Of a stretch of 64,000 nucleotides of DNA, positions 9,265-19,137 are shown piece after piece. Under the pieces are notes generated by a model that was not told where the DNA came from, did not search any database, and was given only the letters and a program-made list of their open reading frames with translations. Source of the DNA: Treponema pedis. GTDB lineage: Bacteria; Spirochaetota; Spirochaetia; Treponematales; Treponemataceae. The translations under genes were made by a program, and so were the position numbers. Location of the stretch: the NCBI RefSeq assembly GCF_017161325.1, contig NZ_CP045670.1:372001-436000 (forward strand), given 5' to 3'. Positions within the stretch are counted from its first letter, which is position 1. Every line of letters starts with the position of its first letter.

Positions 9265-12048
9265 TTAATTTTTTATAATCATAACCTTTCTCGTTTCGTC
9301 GATATTAGGTCCTGCTATTCTTATAAAATATAAGCCCCTTGCGACGGAAATTCCTGAATTGTTTTTTCCGTCCCAATAATAAAAATGGGTGCCCGCACTT
9401 TTTTCCGAGCGCTCCAATGTTTTTACTATGCTGCCGTCAAGCGTCATAATCTGTATGGTTAAAATCCCGCGCTTTTGTAATGAAACTTGCAGCGAAACTT
9501 TTTCTTCTTTATCGGGATTTATTACATTGTTAAAAATCGAAACTCCGCCCCTTTGGTACTGAACTCCTATAATTTGGAATTTCCATACATCAAAAGAAAA
9601 AATATCGGAAGGGTGTTTAAGTCTTGCACAGGGAAGCCAATTATCGTAAACAAACATAAATTGCGCGACGGTTCCTTCTTTAAAATTGGAATCCGTATCA
9701 ACGAGGGTAAACTTTATTTTTGCGCCTTCCGTTTCGCCCGAATACTCGCTGAAGATTTTGTTTTCCGAGGCTTCCAAAATTTCAAGCGGTTGTAAAAATG
9801 AAGGATACCAAAAGCCGTTTTTATTAAAACTTAGATAAAGTTTTACGTTTTTTGATGAACCTGCCGGAACGGTTACTACCGCCGTGTTAAGTTTGGGTAA
9901 TTCCTTTTCTCCTGAAAAATCACGGATTGTTCTTGAGTTGGCGGCGAATAAAACGTCCGTAAGACCTATGCCTATATCGGAAATTTTGAATTTTCCGTGG
10001 TTTTTATCAAAATGGCTTATTTCTATTTTCATATCTTTTTGTAAAATCTCATCTGCCGATACGGGTTTGTTTAAGGTGTATTTCCAAACGGCAAGTGGTC
10101 CCGAAATTGTTTTATGCTTTACAGGCTGCGGAGAAGTTAAGCTATAGGCAATGGGAGGAGAACTTCCTTTTTTTATTTCCAATTTTGAATGGATAAATTC
10201 GTTTTCTTCCGTGTCGCGTTTAAAAACTATGTAAAGCTCGTTGCCGTTTACCTTCATAAAAGAGTTTTTAAGCTCGAAGGTCTCGTCAAATACCCAGCCG
10301 TTTTTGTTTGTTGGGTTTCCGCTATTATCCGTGCTGTTTTGCATTTTATAATACGGCTTAAAATCGCCTTCGTTTATTTTTATGCTGTCCGTGTTTATTT
10401 TTAAATGATTGCCCTTATCGTTTTGGGAAGAGGTAAGATAAATAGCCGATGTGCCGTTACTGCCGTTTATTGTAAGTTGATTTGTAGTAGAGGTTCCCGA
10501 TAAAGTTAAGTCGTCGGTTACTTTTATTTTACCGTTTATGCTTAAGGTTTTTCTCCCGGCATTTTGACAAGTTAATTTTTTAAATACGGTTTTATCTTGC
10601 GTCATATTGTCGGCAACCTTTATAACCATATTGTCATTTGAAGGAGGGAAAATAATCTCGTTTTCCGATTTAAAAGTGCCGTTATTTTCCAATTTGGAAT
10701 TTACCGTTATTTTTTTATTTGCGGTTAATGAAGTTCCGCTGTTACCGACGGTAACGGTTTCGGCGGTTAATTCCGCATTTAATGTTACGGTTCCCGTTAC
10801 CTTAAATTCTTTTTTTACTTTAATTGGTTCTGAGTCGGCAGTTACGGTTACGGAGCCGTTTCCGTTTATAGTAAGGTTTTTAAAGCCTGTATTGGAAGTT
10901 TCCGCATTATGAAGAACCAAGGCCGTTCCGTTGCCGTTAATTTCAACCGTAGAGCTTTCTTGAAGGGTTATTTTGTTGGGCATTTGTTTAAACCAAGTTT
11001 TTTGGTTATCGGTATATTGCAATTTCAGTGTACCTGAAATATCCATTTCGGAGTTACCGGAAGCTGCGGAAATTGTATACTCGTCTAAATCGAGAGAGCC
11101 GCCGCTTGCCAATGTTATTTTTTTTGCTTTTGCTCCCGATGCGGTAACTTTCGGCCATTTCGCTTTATTTAAAAGCACGCTCGGAATTGTAACGGTATCT
11201 TGTTTTGAAGGGAGCATTTTCGGCTCCCAGTGTTCCGCTTTTTCCCACTTGTTACCTTCGGAGTCATTACTTCCAGTCCACTTTAAACTTGCCGCCGTAA
11301 AAATCCACCCGTTTTGAGGATTTTCGTTATCAGGTCTTGAACCGTCTTTTAACTTGCTTGTATTTGCTTTAAAATTTTTACCGTTACTTGTTATCTTAAC
11401 TTTATTCGTATCAATTTCAAGAAAGCTCCCTTCTCCGTTGTTGGCTAAAGTAATTTCACCAGAGGTGCCTTCTCCTTCTATTTTAAGAAAGGTCTTTGCA
11501 GTTTCCGTACCTGAAATCTTTAAAGTCGTTTTAATTTTTCCGTTTATTTTAAGCGTTTTACCGCCCGCATTTTCCATCGTTAAATTTCCGATTTCCGTAT
11601 GTGCCGCAGTTGATGTACCCTTAATTGTAATGTCATCACCCGTGGGGATAACTTCTTTTACTTTTACGGTTCCGTTATTGGTAAGATTTTTCCCGATTTT
11701 TATTGTTCCTTTGGCAGCAGTGTTTATTGTTCCGTTATTTGTTAAATCTTCCTTAACTTCAAGGGTTCCTTCCAATGTCAATGTTGCGTTTTGGTTTACA
11801 GTTAACTTTTTTGCTTTTGCCGTTATATTATTTGAAATGTTAGGGTAATAGTTCGGGGGAGGGGGGAGGGTAAGTTCGGGGATTACAACTTCCGTAGTTT
11901 CATCGGGTACGGTTGAAGTACTCCAATTACTAGCGGTTTCCCATTTACCGTCATTGGCATTACCCGTCCACGTTGCAATTGTTTGCGCTTGCAGTATTGC
12001 GGGTAACAATAGCGCAAAAATAATAAGTTTTCTTTTCTTCCTTTTCAT
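9265..12048 (-). CDS. large secreted beta-repeat surface protein with FlgD-like C-terminal domain
   Basis: A 927-residue protein with a signal peptide ending around LQAQ (residue 22). The body is built of Asn/Thr/Lys-rich beta repeats. Paired motifs recur: WTGNANDGKWETASNW near residue 27 and WTGSNDSEGNKWEKAEHW near residue 256, with NGWIF and NGWVF closing two similar units. The last 85 residues form an FlgD-Ig-like domain (IQIMTLDGSIVKTL, then YYWDGKNNSG and ARGLYFIRI). This resembles the C-terminal tails of many secreted spirochete and Bacteroidetes proteins. A GAGGAG site precedes the ATG. Likely an extracellular or outer-surface protein; adhesion is a guess. Confidence 0.7.
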   Translation of the reverse strand: MKRKKRKLIIFALLLPAILQAQTIATWTGNANDGKWETASNWSTSTVPDETTEVVIPELTLPPPPNYYPNISNNITAKAKKLTVNQNATLTLEGTLEVKEDLTNNGTINTAAKGTIKIGKNLTNNGTVKVKEVIPTGDDITIKGTSTAAHTEIGNLTMENAGGKTLKINGKIKTTLKISGTETAKTFLKIEGEGTSGEITLANNGEGSFLEIDTNKVKITSNGKNFKANTSKLKDGSRPDNENPQNGWIFTAASLKWTGSNDSEGNKWEKAEHWEPKMLPSKQDTVTIPSVLLNKAKWPKVTASGAKAKKITLASGGSLDLDEYTISAASGNSEMDISGTLKLQYTDNQKTWFKQMPNKITLQESSTVEINGNGTALVLHNAETSNTGFKNLTINGNGSVTVTADSEPIKVKKEFKVTGTVTLNAELTAETVTVGNSGTSLTANKKITVNSKLENNGTFKSENEIIFPPSNDNMVIKVADNMTQDKTVFKKLTCQNAGRKTLSINGKIKVTDDLTLSGTSTTNQLTINGSNGTSAIYLTSSQNDKGNHLKINTDSIKINEGDFKPYYKMQNSTDNSGNPTNKNGWVFDETFELKNSFMKVNGNELYIVFKRDTEENEFIHSKLEIKKGSSPPIAYSLTSPQPVKHKTISGPLAVWKYTLNKPVSADEILQKDMKIEISHFDKNHGKFKISDIGIGLTDVLFAANSRTIRDFSGEKELPKLNTAVVTVPAGSSKNVKLYLSFNKNGFWYPSFLQPLEILEASENKIFSEYSGETEGAKIKFTLVDTDSNFKEGTVAQFMFVYDNWLPCARLKHPSDIFSFDVWKFQIIGVQYQRGGVSIFNNVINPDKEEKVSLQVSLQKRGILTIQIMTLDGSIVKTLERSEKSAGTHFYYWDGKNNSGISVARGLYFIRIAGPNIDETRKVMIIKN

Positions 12049-12505
12049 TTTTCTCCTCTTCTTAAAAACAAATTTTTATTTAATGTCCCGTAAAATCAGG
12101 CAACTTTTTTTTAAGGTGCCGTATAATGTTAATTATAGTAAAACAATTACAATGCCGCAAGAGTCGGCTTGTATGTTGTATTATACTATATTAAATTTAA
12201 ATTGGCAATGCTTGTTTTTTTAGACGGCCGCGGAAATCAATTTTTGATAATTGCCGTACCGATTTGATTTTGCTTATACAAAATACGGAGCGGAAAACAA
12301 GGACGGTTATTTTGCGGGAAGGGATTGAAAAAAAATCCGTGAAGACGGGTTGACTAAAAAATCTTAAAATCGTACTATTTATATATTGGAGAGTTTTTTA
12401 TAAATTCTATGCGGAGGCATAGAGTATTATTACGAAAAGGATTGAGGGAAATAAGAACGGAAAATGTAAGGATTTCCTCCCTCGTAAACAATTGTGAGGT
12501 AAATT
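12049..12505. other. 457-bp divergent intergenic region
   Basis: It separates two divergent surface-protein genes. It contains the rightward promoter at 12350-12378, a hairpin (TCTATGC and GCATAGA arms around 12406-12423), a long leader and a GAGGT ribosome binding site at 12496. Nothing coding was seen. Confidence 0.6.
12350..12378 (+). promoter_or_regulatory. sigma-70-type promoter for the 12506 lipoprotein
   Basis: TTGACT at 12350-12355 and TACTAT at 12373-12378 are spaced by 17 bp. The inferred transcript would have a leader of about 120 bases that includes the hairpin near 12406-12423. Confidence 0.55.
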
Positions 12506-15412
12506 ATGAAAAAACAATTTAGATTTTTCGGGGCGTTATTATTGATTATAATGCTCATAGGCGGTTGTCAACCGTCGATAGGAACTGCATGGTATAATAA
12601 ATCCGTGCAGCAGGATAAGCCTGAAATACTTATAACTTCTTTAATCGTTAAAAATACGGCTGCAATACCGGCAGATTTTGACGGGAATGCTTTCGGCGAA
12701 TTCGGCAATGCTAAAACTTATCTGGTTAACCTTGAATCGGGCACTTACGATATTGCCGCCGAAGATATTAAGGTGGACGCGGTAGATGCGGCAAATAAGG
12801 ATAAGGTGCTTGACGTATGGGTAAGCGTAAACGGCGGAGGTATCAATAATTTAAGCTCCGGGACATCTGCGCATATTACCGTTAAAATTCGGGATAATCA
12901 GGGTAATTATGAGGAATTGGAAAAGATAATTAAATTAACAGTCGAAGAAAGCGACGGAGAAGAAGCGGATTTAATCCCCGGACAAGACGGGCAACAGATT
13001 GAAAATCCCATTGATTCTTACGGGCATAAAAAATATATCAAAACGATAACCTCAACTTCACATCAAAAAGAGCCTTTCGAGTATTATACCGAAGATTTCG
13101 ACTTTCCGGCAAGTTTTTTCGATAAATGGGTGCTTCAAATGCCCAGTATGTCGGGTAAAATTGCCAATTATAAGTTTAGAGACGGTTCCTGGTCGTCAAG
13201 CGGGTATGAAGAATCCTGTTCCAATCCCAACATAGGCTCGGGGCTTGAAACTGTGTCGAATGTAAGGGTTTATCGATATAAAAACAGGGCCGACCGTTGG
13301 ACAGGCGCAGACCAACAGCATTTTACACCTTCGCCCCCTCTTTACGATGAACAAAAAGAAAAAGGATTTTATTTTTATCGCTTTACCGGTTCCGTTGCAG
13401 TTATAGGCGGAATAGATAACTCAATGTTTTGCGTAGATAAAAATTCAAAATTTTTATTTTATTACAGCGACCCGGGACATTTAAAAGATATATTGGGAAA
13501 TAAGGTACCGGAAAAATGGACGGATTATAATGCTCCTTCATCAGATGCCCATCATTATTTTGACAAACCCTTTTATATGTCCGACCCCGTAGGTTTTGTA
13601 AAAAAAGACGGTTCCGTAGTTATTTATGATTGGGTAAAGAGTGCCATAAATAACAGCGATTACCGTGCCAGACAAAATTTTACGGAAGTTGCAGGCAAAA
13701 GTTCGTCCAAGCCGGGCAGGTCGCCTTACAGGGATAAGGTTAATTATGAAGAATATCATATAGAAACGGCTCCGAACCCCTTATATACGGCTTCCAAACC
13801 GATTATTTTAAAGCAGCCTCAAGGAATTTCCGTACAGCCTAATACTTCGGGAGCGGTTTTTACGATAAAGGTTAAGGACGTTCCGAAAGATATAGGAGGC
13901 GATTCTTCCAAGGACGAAGAGCTTTCGTATCAGTGGTATACCTCGGATACGGCCTTAAATACGGGCGGAAATGCGGTTTCGGGCGAAACGTCTTCTTCAT
14001 ATAGCCCCGACGTAAGCGCTGAAAAGGATATTTACGTTTATTGTCTTGTAACCAATACAAATAAGGCAAATAACAGGACGGAAACAACGGCTTCCGATGC
14101 CGTAAGACTTAGGGTTACAAACGGGAATTTGATAACGGACGCCGCTTTTCCCAATATATTAAAACAACCTAAGGGTAAAACCCTTATTATGGGCGATAAC
14201 GCCAAAATTTTCTTAAAAATAGAAGCGGATTCACCCGATAACGGGTCTCTTTCATATCAGTGGTATAAGTCTTCAAGCGCAACTGCGGCTTCAGGCGAGG
14301 CTATAAGCGGAGCAAATACGACCGAATATAAATTTTCGCCCGATACCTCCTCTTCAAGCCTTACATATTATTACTGTGTAGTTAAAAATACGAATAATTC
14401 GGTAAACGGGAATAAAACCGCCGAAAAAATAAGCGATTTTGCAAAAATTGAAGTGGAGCAGGCTTACAGGGTTAAATTTTCCGTTGCAGGAGGAGCGGGT
14501 TCTCTGGCGGCAATTTATAACGGAAAAGCTATAAAATCGGGAGATTTTGTAAAAAGCGGGAAGACGGTAAAGTTTATCGCAACTCCTGAGCCTACATATA
14601 AGGTTAAACAATGGATAGGAGTAAGTCCCAACGCCTCTCTTACGGACCAAACTTTGGCCGAATTGAAGGTAAATGCCGCCGCCGATGTTGCCGTAAGTTT
14701 TGAAAGACGTATGCAGCTTAAGATAATGCCTAAAATTTATAATGATGATTTAAAATCCTGGTCTACTGCGGACAGCGACCATTTTACTCACAAATATACC
14801 GACGGAGTGCATTTGGCTCATAAATTTTCCGTAAAAGTGGAAGGCGGCGGGCAAAGTCTTGCAGCCGACTGGAATAAAATGATAGCCGTTGAGGACAATG
14901 GAGGAAGGTGGCTTAGGGTAAAAGGAGAAGATTTTGTAAAAGTGGGTACCGACAAATCCGCAGACGGAGGTTCAACAATAGATAATACATATTCTCAGTT
15001 TGGGAACATGAAAATTATTTTTACTAATTATTTATTAAAGGCGAACCGTCACGATTATTGGTGGGCTGAATGGACTACATTTGGCGGCGGAAGCGTTTAT
15101 CCGTTACAGGCTATAGATGATAACAGTGTATTCCCTCTGGTTTATGATGAAGTTGCAAATATATGGACGACGGATAAAAACAATGTTCAAATTAAAAGTT
15201 CGGATAATATTCCGCTTCCCGCCGAATATGAAGGAACCAAGCCGGACCCGAATCGGAAAATTTCATATAAGGGAGTTACGGTTTCCTATGACGAAAACTT
15301 TACTCTTGCAGCCGGTGAAGAAAAAGACTTTGAAATTACATATAAAGTGCAAAATCCCGATACGAAATCGGAAGGCACCGTAAAGGTAATTTATACCGTA
15401 AGCTGGAAATAA
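12506..15412 (+). CDS. Ig-like/InlB-like repeat surface lipoprotein
   Basis: A 968-residue lipoprotein with lipobox IGGC (Cys21). Residues about 25-150 form a beta domain. After a unique region come two Ig-like domains, each marked by LSYQWY and a later YCLVTNT or YCVVKNT strand (about residues 430-545 and 550-650). Residues about 655-735 resemble an InlB-type beta repeat (YRVKFSVAGGAG to VAVSFERR). The last 230 residues are an unrecognised beta-rich domain. The gene has its own promoter, a long leader and a strong terminator, so it is monocistronic. Probably displayed on the cell surface; the partner is unknown. Confidence 0.75.
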   Translation: MKKQFRFFGALLLIIMLIGGCQPSIGTAWYNKSVQQDKPEILITSLIVKNTAAIPADFDGNAFGEFGNAKTYLVNLESGTYDIAAEDIKVDAVDAANKDKVLDVWVSVNGGGINNLSSGTSAHITVKIRDNQGNYEELEKIIKLTVEESDGEEADLIPGQDGQQIENPIDSYGHKKYIKTITSTSHQKEPFEYYTEDFDFPASFFDKWVLQMPSMSGKIANYKFRDGSWSSSGYEESCSNPNIGSGLETVSNVRVYRYKNRADRWTGADQQHFTPSPPLYDEQKEKGFYFYRFTGSVAVIGGIDNSMFCVDKNSKFLFYYSDPGHLKDILGNKVPEKWTDYNAPSSDAHHYFDKPFYMSDPVGFVKKDGSVVIYDWVKSAINNSDYRARQNFTEVAGKSSSKPGRSPYRDKVNYEEYHIETAPNPLYTASKPIILKQPQGISVQPNTSGAVFTIKVKDVPKDIGGDSSKDEELSYQWYTSDTALNTGGNAVSGETSSSYSPDVSAEKDIYVYCLVTNTNKANNRTETTASDAVRLRVTNGNLITDAAFPNILKQPKGKTLIMGDNAKIFLKIEADSPDNGSLSYQWYKSSSATAASGEAISGANTTEYKFSPDTSSSSLTYYYCVVKNTNNSVNGNKTAEKISDFAKIEVEQAYRVKFSVAGGAGSLAAIYNGKAIKSGDFVKSGKTVKFIATPEPTYKVKQWIGVSPNASLTDQTLAELKVNAAADVAVSFERRMQLKIMPKIYNDDLKSWSTADSDHFTHKYTDGVHLAHKFSVKVEGGGQSLAADWNKMIAVEDNGGRWLRVKGEDFVKVGTDKSADGGSTIDNTYSQFGNMKIIFTNYLLKANRHDYWWAEWTTFGGGSVYPLQAIDDNSVFPLVYDEVANIWTTDKNNVQIKSSDNIPLPAEYEGTKPDPNRKISYKGVTVSYDENFTLAAGEEKDFEITYKVQNPDTKSEGTVKVIYTVSWK

Positions 15413-15431
15413 TCTTTAAAACTTTAGCATT

Positions 15432-15469
15432 AAGCCGAAAGCTCAAATTTGAAGCTTTCGGCTTTTTTT
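15432..15469 (+). terminator. rho-independent terminator
   Basis: A 12-bp perfect stem (AAGCCGAAAGCT with AGCTTTCGGCTT), 9-base loop and T-run, 20 bases after the lipoprotein stop. Confidence 0.9.
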
Positions 15470-15508
15470 ATCGGATTGACTTTATTTTTTTTACCTTGTT
15501 GCCCATCG

Positions 15509-15777
15509 GCCGCCTTTCAGGACAATCTTTTGGAAAGCGAACTTTTCGGCTATGTTGAAGGTTCTTTTACGGGGGCAAGAAAGGGCGGTAAGTTGGGGCT
15601 TTTTGAATACGCTCATGGGGAACTCTCTTTTTCGACGAAACTGAGGGAATGAGTGCCGATTTTCAGATTAAATTGCTGCGTGTATTACGGAAAAAAGAAA
15701 TAATGAGAGCAGGCGGACACCGTATAATAAAAATAGATATAAGGATAATCGCCGCCTCCGACGAAAACATTTCTTGA
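15509..15777 (+). pseudogene. fragment of a sigma-54-dependent activator AAA+ domain
   Basis: The fragment encodes LLESELFGYVEGSFTGARKG, that is, the sigma-54 contact loop (GSFTGA), then LFEYAHG. The frame breaks at a G run (15617-15620). With one base added it continues GTLFFDE (Walker B), SADFQIKLLRVLRKKEI and RIIAASDENI. Walker A, the receiver domain and the DNA-binding domain are all missing. It is a decayed remnant of an NtrC-family regulator, directly after a terminator and with no start or ribosome binding site of its own. Confidence 0.85.
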
Positions 15778-15877
15778 AAAAAAGGCTTTATATCCGTAAA
15801 TAATGGCCGCTGCGGTACAAAATAAGTGAAAAAGGTAAAATGTTTTTTTATTGATTCCGGCTTTTGATAGTGATGAT

Positions 15878-16651
15878 TTAAATTCCCGTTCCTTCATATT
15901 TTTTTATGCTTTTTATAAACAATAGATAACCGGTAATAAAAATACACACGGAATATACCGGTAAAATAATAAATTTAATATTAAATGAATATTTATGCAA
16001 GCTGAAAGCAGCAGGATAAAATGCTATCATTGAAACGGGAAATAGGTAGGTCAGAATGAACCTGATAAACGCATTATAAATGGATATGGGATATTGCGCA
16101 AAATCAAGCATATCCATTAAAGGTGAAAATGCTTCTTCTATTTTAGGATGTTTTATAGAAAAAGATGAAACTATCAAAAATATGCCGATAATGCCGAGCG
16201 TTCCTGCGGCTAAAAATAAGAATAAAGACAAGATTGTTATTATACTTAAATTTAGGGTATAAGCCGAATAAATAAAAATGAGTAAACCGGTAATAATTCC
16301 GAAAACTTCAGATAGGGCAAAATTATCAAAGGTGATATACAAAAAAGGATTAACCGGAAGCTGCAATACTGAACTTAATTTACCTTGCAAAATATACACA
16401 TTTGAATACCAAAGTGTCCAAGCGAAAAAACAATAAAAAACATCAACTGAGATTGTATATAAAGAATAAATCAGTAAACACTCTTCTCTATTAAACCCTT
16501 TTATTTCAAGAGTTTTGTTAAAGATAAAAATAAGAACCAATATTCCCATTATGGAATTTAAAACTCTAACAATTAACCATAAAACGGAATCATTTTTAAA
16601 AGAAAGCTGCTCTTTTATTTTTAAAACTAAAAGTTTATAACAATAATTCAT
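15878..16651 (-). CDS. ABC-2 family exporter permease (DUF990-like)
   Basis: A 257-residue, six-helix membrane protein that resembles the ABC2_membrane_6/DUF990 permeases. The N-terminus is amphipathic and positively charged, and a central SFSIKHPKIEEAF loop lies between hydrophobic segments. It is the last gene of a four-gene minus-strand operon (truncated maturase, ATPase, permease, permease) and starts immediately after the preceding stop. It should pair with the upstream permease in the inner membrane. Substrate unknown; the neighbouring maturase remnant suggests a modified peptide. Confidence 0.8.
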   Translation of the reverse strand: MNYCYKLLVLKIKEQLSFKNDSVLWLIVRVLNSIMGILVLIFIFNKTLEIKGFNREECLLIYSLYTISVDVFYCFFAWTLWYSNVYILQGKLSSVLQLPVNPFLYITFDNFALSEVFGIITGLLIFIYSAYTLNLSIITILSLFLFLAAGTLGIIGIFLIVSSFSIKHPKIEEAFSPLMDMLDFAQYPISIYNAFIRFILTYLFPVSMIAFYPAAFSLHKYSFNIKFIILPVYSVCIFITGYLLFIKSIKKYEGTGI

Positions 16652-17407
16652 TTATCCGCCCATTATCTCTATTTTTTTTATTGCCGCTCTATGAAAAATA
16701 CAGGTAAACACCAAAAGAAATAATATCCAATATAATTGTCTTGATATTAAACTAAATGATTTTAAATTGCTGTTGTTTAAAACCTCAATAGGAATTTGAT
16801 ACAGAACTCTAAACGGTAAATAATTTAAGATTTTTTGTAAAGTTTTAGGAAAAAAATCAACAGGAATCAAAGAACCTGAAAAAAATAAAAATAAAATATT
16901 TTTAATTTGAATAAAGCCCTCATTATTACCGTAAAAGAAAACGCACAAACCGATAATATAAGCCGTAAACCAATTAAATAAATATGCACAAAAAACCGAA
17001 AGGATAAATAAACATAAATTTACTATACCGTAATAGATGTTTACATCAAAAAACAAAATTAAAACTATAAGCAAAGGCAGGGATTTTAATATAAATCCTG
17101 TAAGACTTTTCGCAAAATCTTGTAAAAAGATATTAAGAGCGAAATTGATAGGTCTTAATAAAAGAAAAGAAATAGAACCTGTTTGATAAACAGTTTGAAA
17201 ATATCTATCGGTATTTACGCCGATAAAAGAGCCTACTATAGTTATAAGGGCAAAATAAGAAATATAATCCGTATTTCCCAGTTGAGACCAAACCGAAGAT
17301 TTTATTAAAAATAAAAACAACAAGGAAAATATGGAAAAAACTGCCGATATTTTAAAATACAAGTGCTGTTTAATATTTAAAGAAATAATTCCCAGTAAAT
17401 ATTTCAT
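16652..17407 (-). CDS. ABC-2 family exporter permease (DUF990-like)
   Basis: A 251-residue, six-helix permease, paralogous in layout to the following gene. The start overlaps the ATPase stop as ATGA. The features TDRYFQTVYQTGS and LLLRPINF (about residues 66-90) fit the DUF990 pattern. Together with the second permease and the ATPase it would form a complete exporter. Confidence 0.8.
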   Translation of the reverse strand: MKYLLGIISLNIKQHLYFKISAVFSIFSLLFLFLIKSSVWSQLGNTDYISYFALITIVGSFIGVNTDRYFQTVYQTGSISFLLLRPINFALNIFLQDFAKSLTGFILKSLPLLIVLILFFDVNIYYGIVNLCLFILSVFCAYLFNWFTAYIIGLCVFFYGNNEGFIQIKNILFLFFSGSLIPVDFFPKTLQKILNYLPFRVLYQIPIEVLNNSNLKSFSLISRQLYWILFLLVFTCIFHRAAIKKIEIMGG

Positions 17408-18393
17408 TCCGGTTTTTTATCCTTGTAATAATTTAATAAAATTTTAGAAAAATCTTCATTTTCAATTTTTATATCATAAATATTTTCTTTATCATCTAAA
17501 GAATTAAAAATTTCTTCCATCGTAACCTGTTTATCAACTTCAAATGAAATACTGTTGTTTTGAATATCTTTATCTATTGTGTTAAAATTGTTTTGTAGTT
17601 TTTCGGTTAAATCAATATGCTTTTTATACAAAAGTGTAACAATTTTAGACTTATCGTAATTTTCTATAAATTCATGAGTTCTTATATCTTCTTGTAATTT
17701 TCCGTTGTTTAAAACCAATAATCTTTCCGATAGATTTTTTATATCATCTGAATTATGAGAAACTAAAATTAAAATAATATCATTTGACTGTTTATAAGTT
17801 TTTATCAGATTATAAAATTGTTCTTTTACTTCAAGGTCCAAGCCTATCGTAGGCTCATCTAAAAGAAGGATTTTAGGATTATGAAATAAAACCGAAACTA
17901 TTTCACACTTCATTTTTTGTCCTAAAGACATTTCTCGAATCGGTTTTTTTAAAAGATTTTCAAGTTTAAACAAATCGATAAGAGTTTCAAGCCTTTTATT
18001 TGCTTCATCTTTTTCGATTTTATAAATAAGTCTAAAAAGCTCTAAAGATTCTCTAAAAATCATATTTTGGTAGAGCTGACTTCTTTGACCGAAGATAACA
18101 CCTATATTCCGTTTGTATTCTTTTTGATTTTCATAGATATTTTTTTGATTAAATAGAACTTCTCCGCTTGTAGGACGCAAAATACCTGAAATAATTTTTA
18201 TCAAGGTCGATTTCCCCGAACCGTTTTTGCCGACTATCGCCACATTTTCATTATTCTCAATCTTAAAAGAAATATCCGTTAAAGCCTTAACCTCAGAATA
18301 ATCGGGTTTAAACATATCTTTTACAATACCTAAAAGCCCGAATCTTCTTTCCTGTGTTTTATATGTTTTACTAATATTTTTAAGTTCTATCAT
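17404..18393 (-). CDS. ABC exporter ATPase subunit
   Basis: A 329-residue ATPase with Walker A GKNGSGKST (near residue 56), a Q-loop region in GQRSQLYQN, signature MSLGQKMKCE and Walker B ILLLDEPT. A C-terminal extension of about 90 residues follows the ATPase core, as in ATPases that energise DUF990 permeases. It begins 9 bases after the maturase remnant and overlaps the first permease by 4 bases. Confidence 0.9.
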   Translation of the reverse strand: MIELKNISKTYKTQERRFGLLGIVKDMFKPDYSEVKALTDISFKIENNENVAIVGKNGSGKSTLIKIISGILRPTSGEVLFNQKNIYENQKEYKRNIGVIFGQRSQLYQNMIFRESLELFRLIYKIEKDEANKRLETLIDLFKLENLLKKPIREMSLGQKMKCEIVSVLFHNPKILLLDEPTIGLDLEVKEQFYNLIKTYKQSNDIILILVSHNSDDIKNLSERLLVLNNGKLQEDIRTHEFIENYDKSKIVTLLYKKHIDLTEKLQNNFNTIDKDIQNNSISFEVDKQVTMEEIFNSLDDKENIYDIKIENEDFSKILLNYYKDKKPE

Positions 18394-18402
18394 ACTATTT
18401 TG

Positions 18403-19008
18403 CTATCGGTAAATATTATTTAAAATAAAACCTTTTAACTGTTCCTGCATATGCACTTTTTCACAAAACGGATATCCATATTGCCCATTATTTTCTTCCG
18501 ATGCTGCAAATTGACACCCACCTCTGCAAAAAGGAACAAAATTACAATGCTCACATTTTTTTGAAAACCCGTCTGAATACATCATTTCTAAACTGTACTT
18601 ATTTGCAAATTCATTATAACTAATATTTTCAATTGTTTCTATGGAATATTTTTTATTTCCAAATGTCGAATTATCAAAAGAATTAAATACAATACTTTGT
18701 CTTATATTATGCTCTTCTTTTACTCCATCAAGCGTTATCTGAAAATCCGATACACCTAAATCGTATAATTTCTTAATAATCTCTTGATTTAATAGATATC
18801 CGTTAGTAACCGTTTGATAATATTTTTTTACCTTTAATTTGTGTGCCGAAACATTCATCTTTTCTAAAAAATACAATACACCTTTAATATTTAATGTCGG
18901 TTCACCTACAAAAATATTAACAGTAATATCTCTTTTCTTTTCAATAATAGGCTTACTAACCCGTTCATAAAGTTTATCAGGATTTTCTAACTTATACCTG
19001 AATTTCAT
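18403..19008 (-). pseudogene. truncated radical SAM/SPASM peptide maturase
   Basis: A 201-residue open frame. It keeps the GEPTLN motif near residue 35, a TNGYLLN segment, ITLDGVKEEHNIRQ, and a SPASM-like cysteine cluster (CEHCNFVPFCRGGC then PFCEK). The N-terminal CxxxCxxC that binds the radical SAM iron-sulfur cluster is absent, and the segment between the ITLDG motif and the SPASM region is much shorter than usual. It therefore cannot be an active radical SAM enzyme in this form. Family knowledge: such enzymes modify ribosomally made peptides exported by adjacent ABC transporters. I treat it as a deletion remnant heading the exporter operon. Confidence 0.75.
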
Positions 19009-19077
19009 AAAAAACGGTGTTTTTTGGGCAATACTTCTTACAATTTACAATTATCAATTTTTTTTTCTTTTTTCCTC

Positions 19078-19106
19078 TTGAACAAATTTTAAAATTATTG
19101 TATCTT
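19078..19106 (+). promoter_or_regulatory. candidate promoter of the feo locus
   Basis: TTGAAC at 19078-19083 and TATCTT at 19101-19106, 17 bp apart. A GAGGAGG ribosome binding site follows at 19125-19131. No clear Fur-type palindrome was identified by eye. Confidence 0.45.
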
Positions 19107-19137
19107 ATACCTTACAGGAGCTTAGAGGAGGCTAACA

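Noticed and set aside
9265-9600. C-terminal domain of the 927-residue protein as a type IX secretion tail
   Set aside because: It resembles FlgD-Ig-like tails, but no type IX secretion gene is in view and treponemes are not known to have that system.
15449-15652. 67-residue open frame with an apparent signal peptide
   Set aside because: Its first codons come from a terminator hairpin and the rest is the sigma-54 activator fragment; there is no ribosome binding site.
15685-15897. 70-residue minus-strand open frame at the end of the ABC-2 operon
   Set aside because: It is largely antisense to the sigma-54 fragment and shows no family features.
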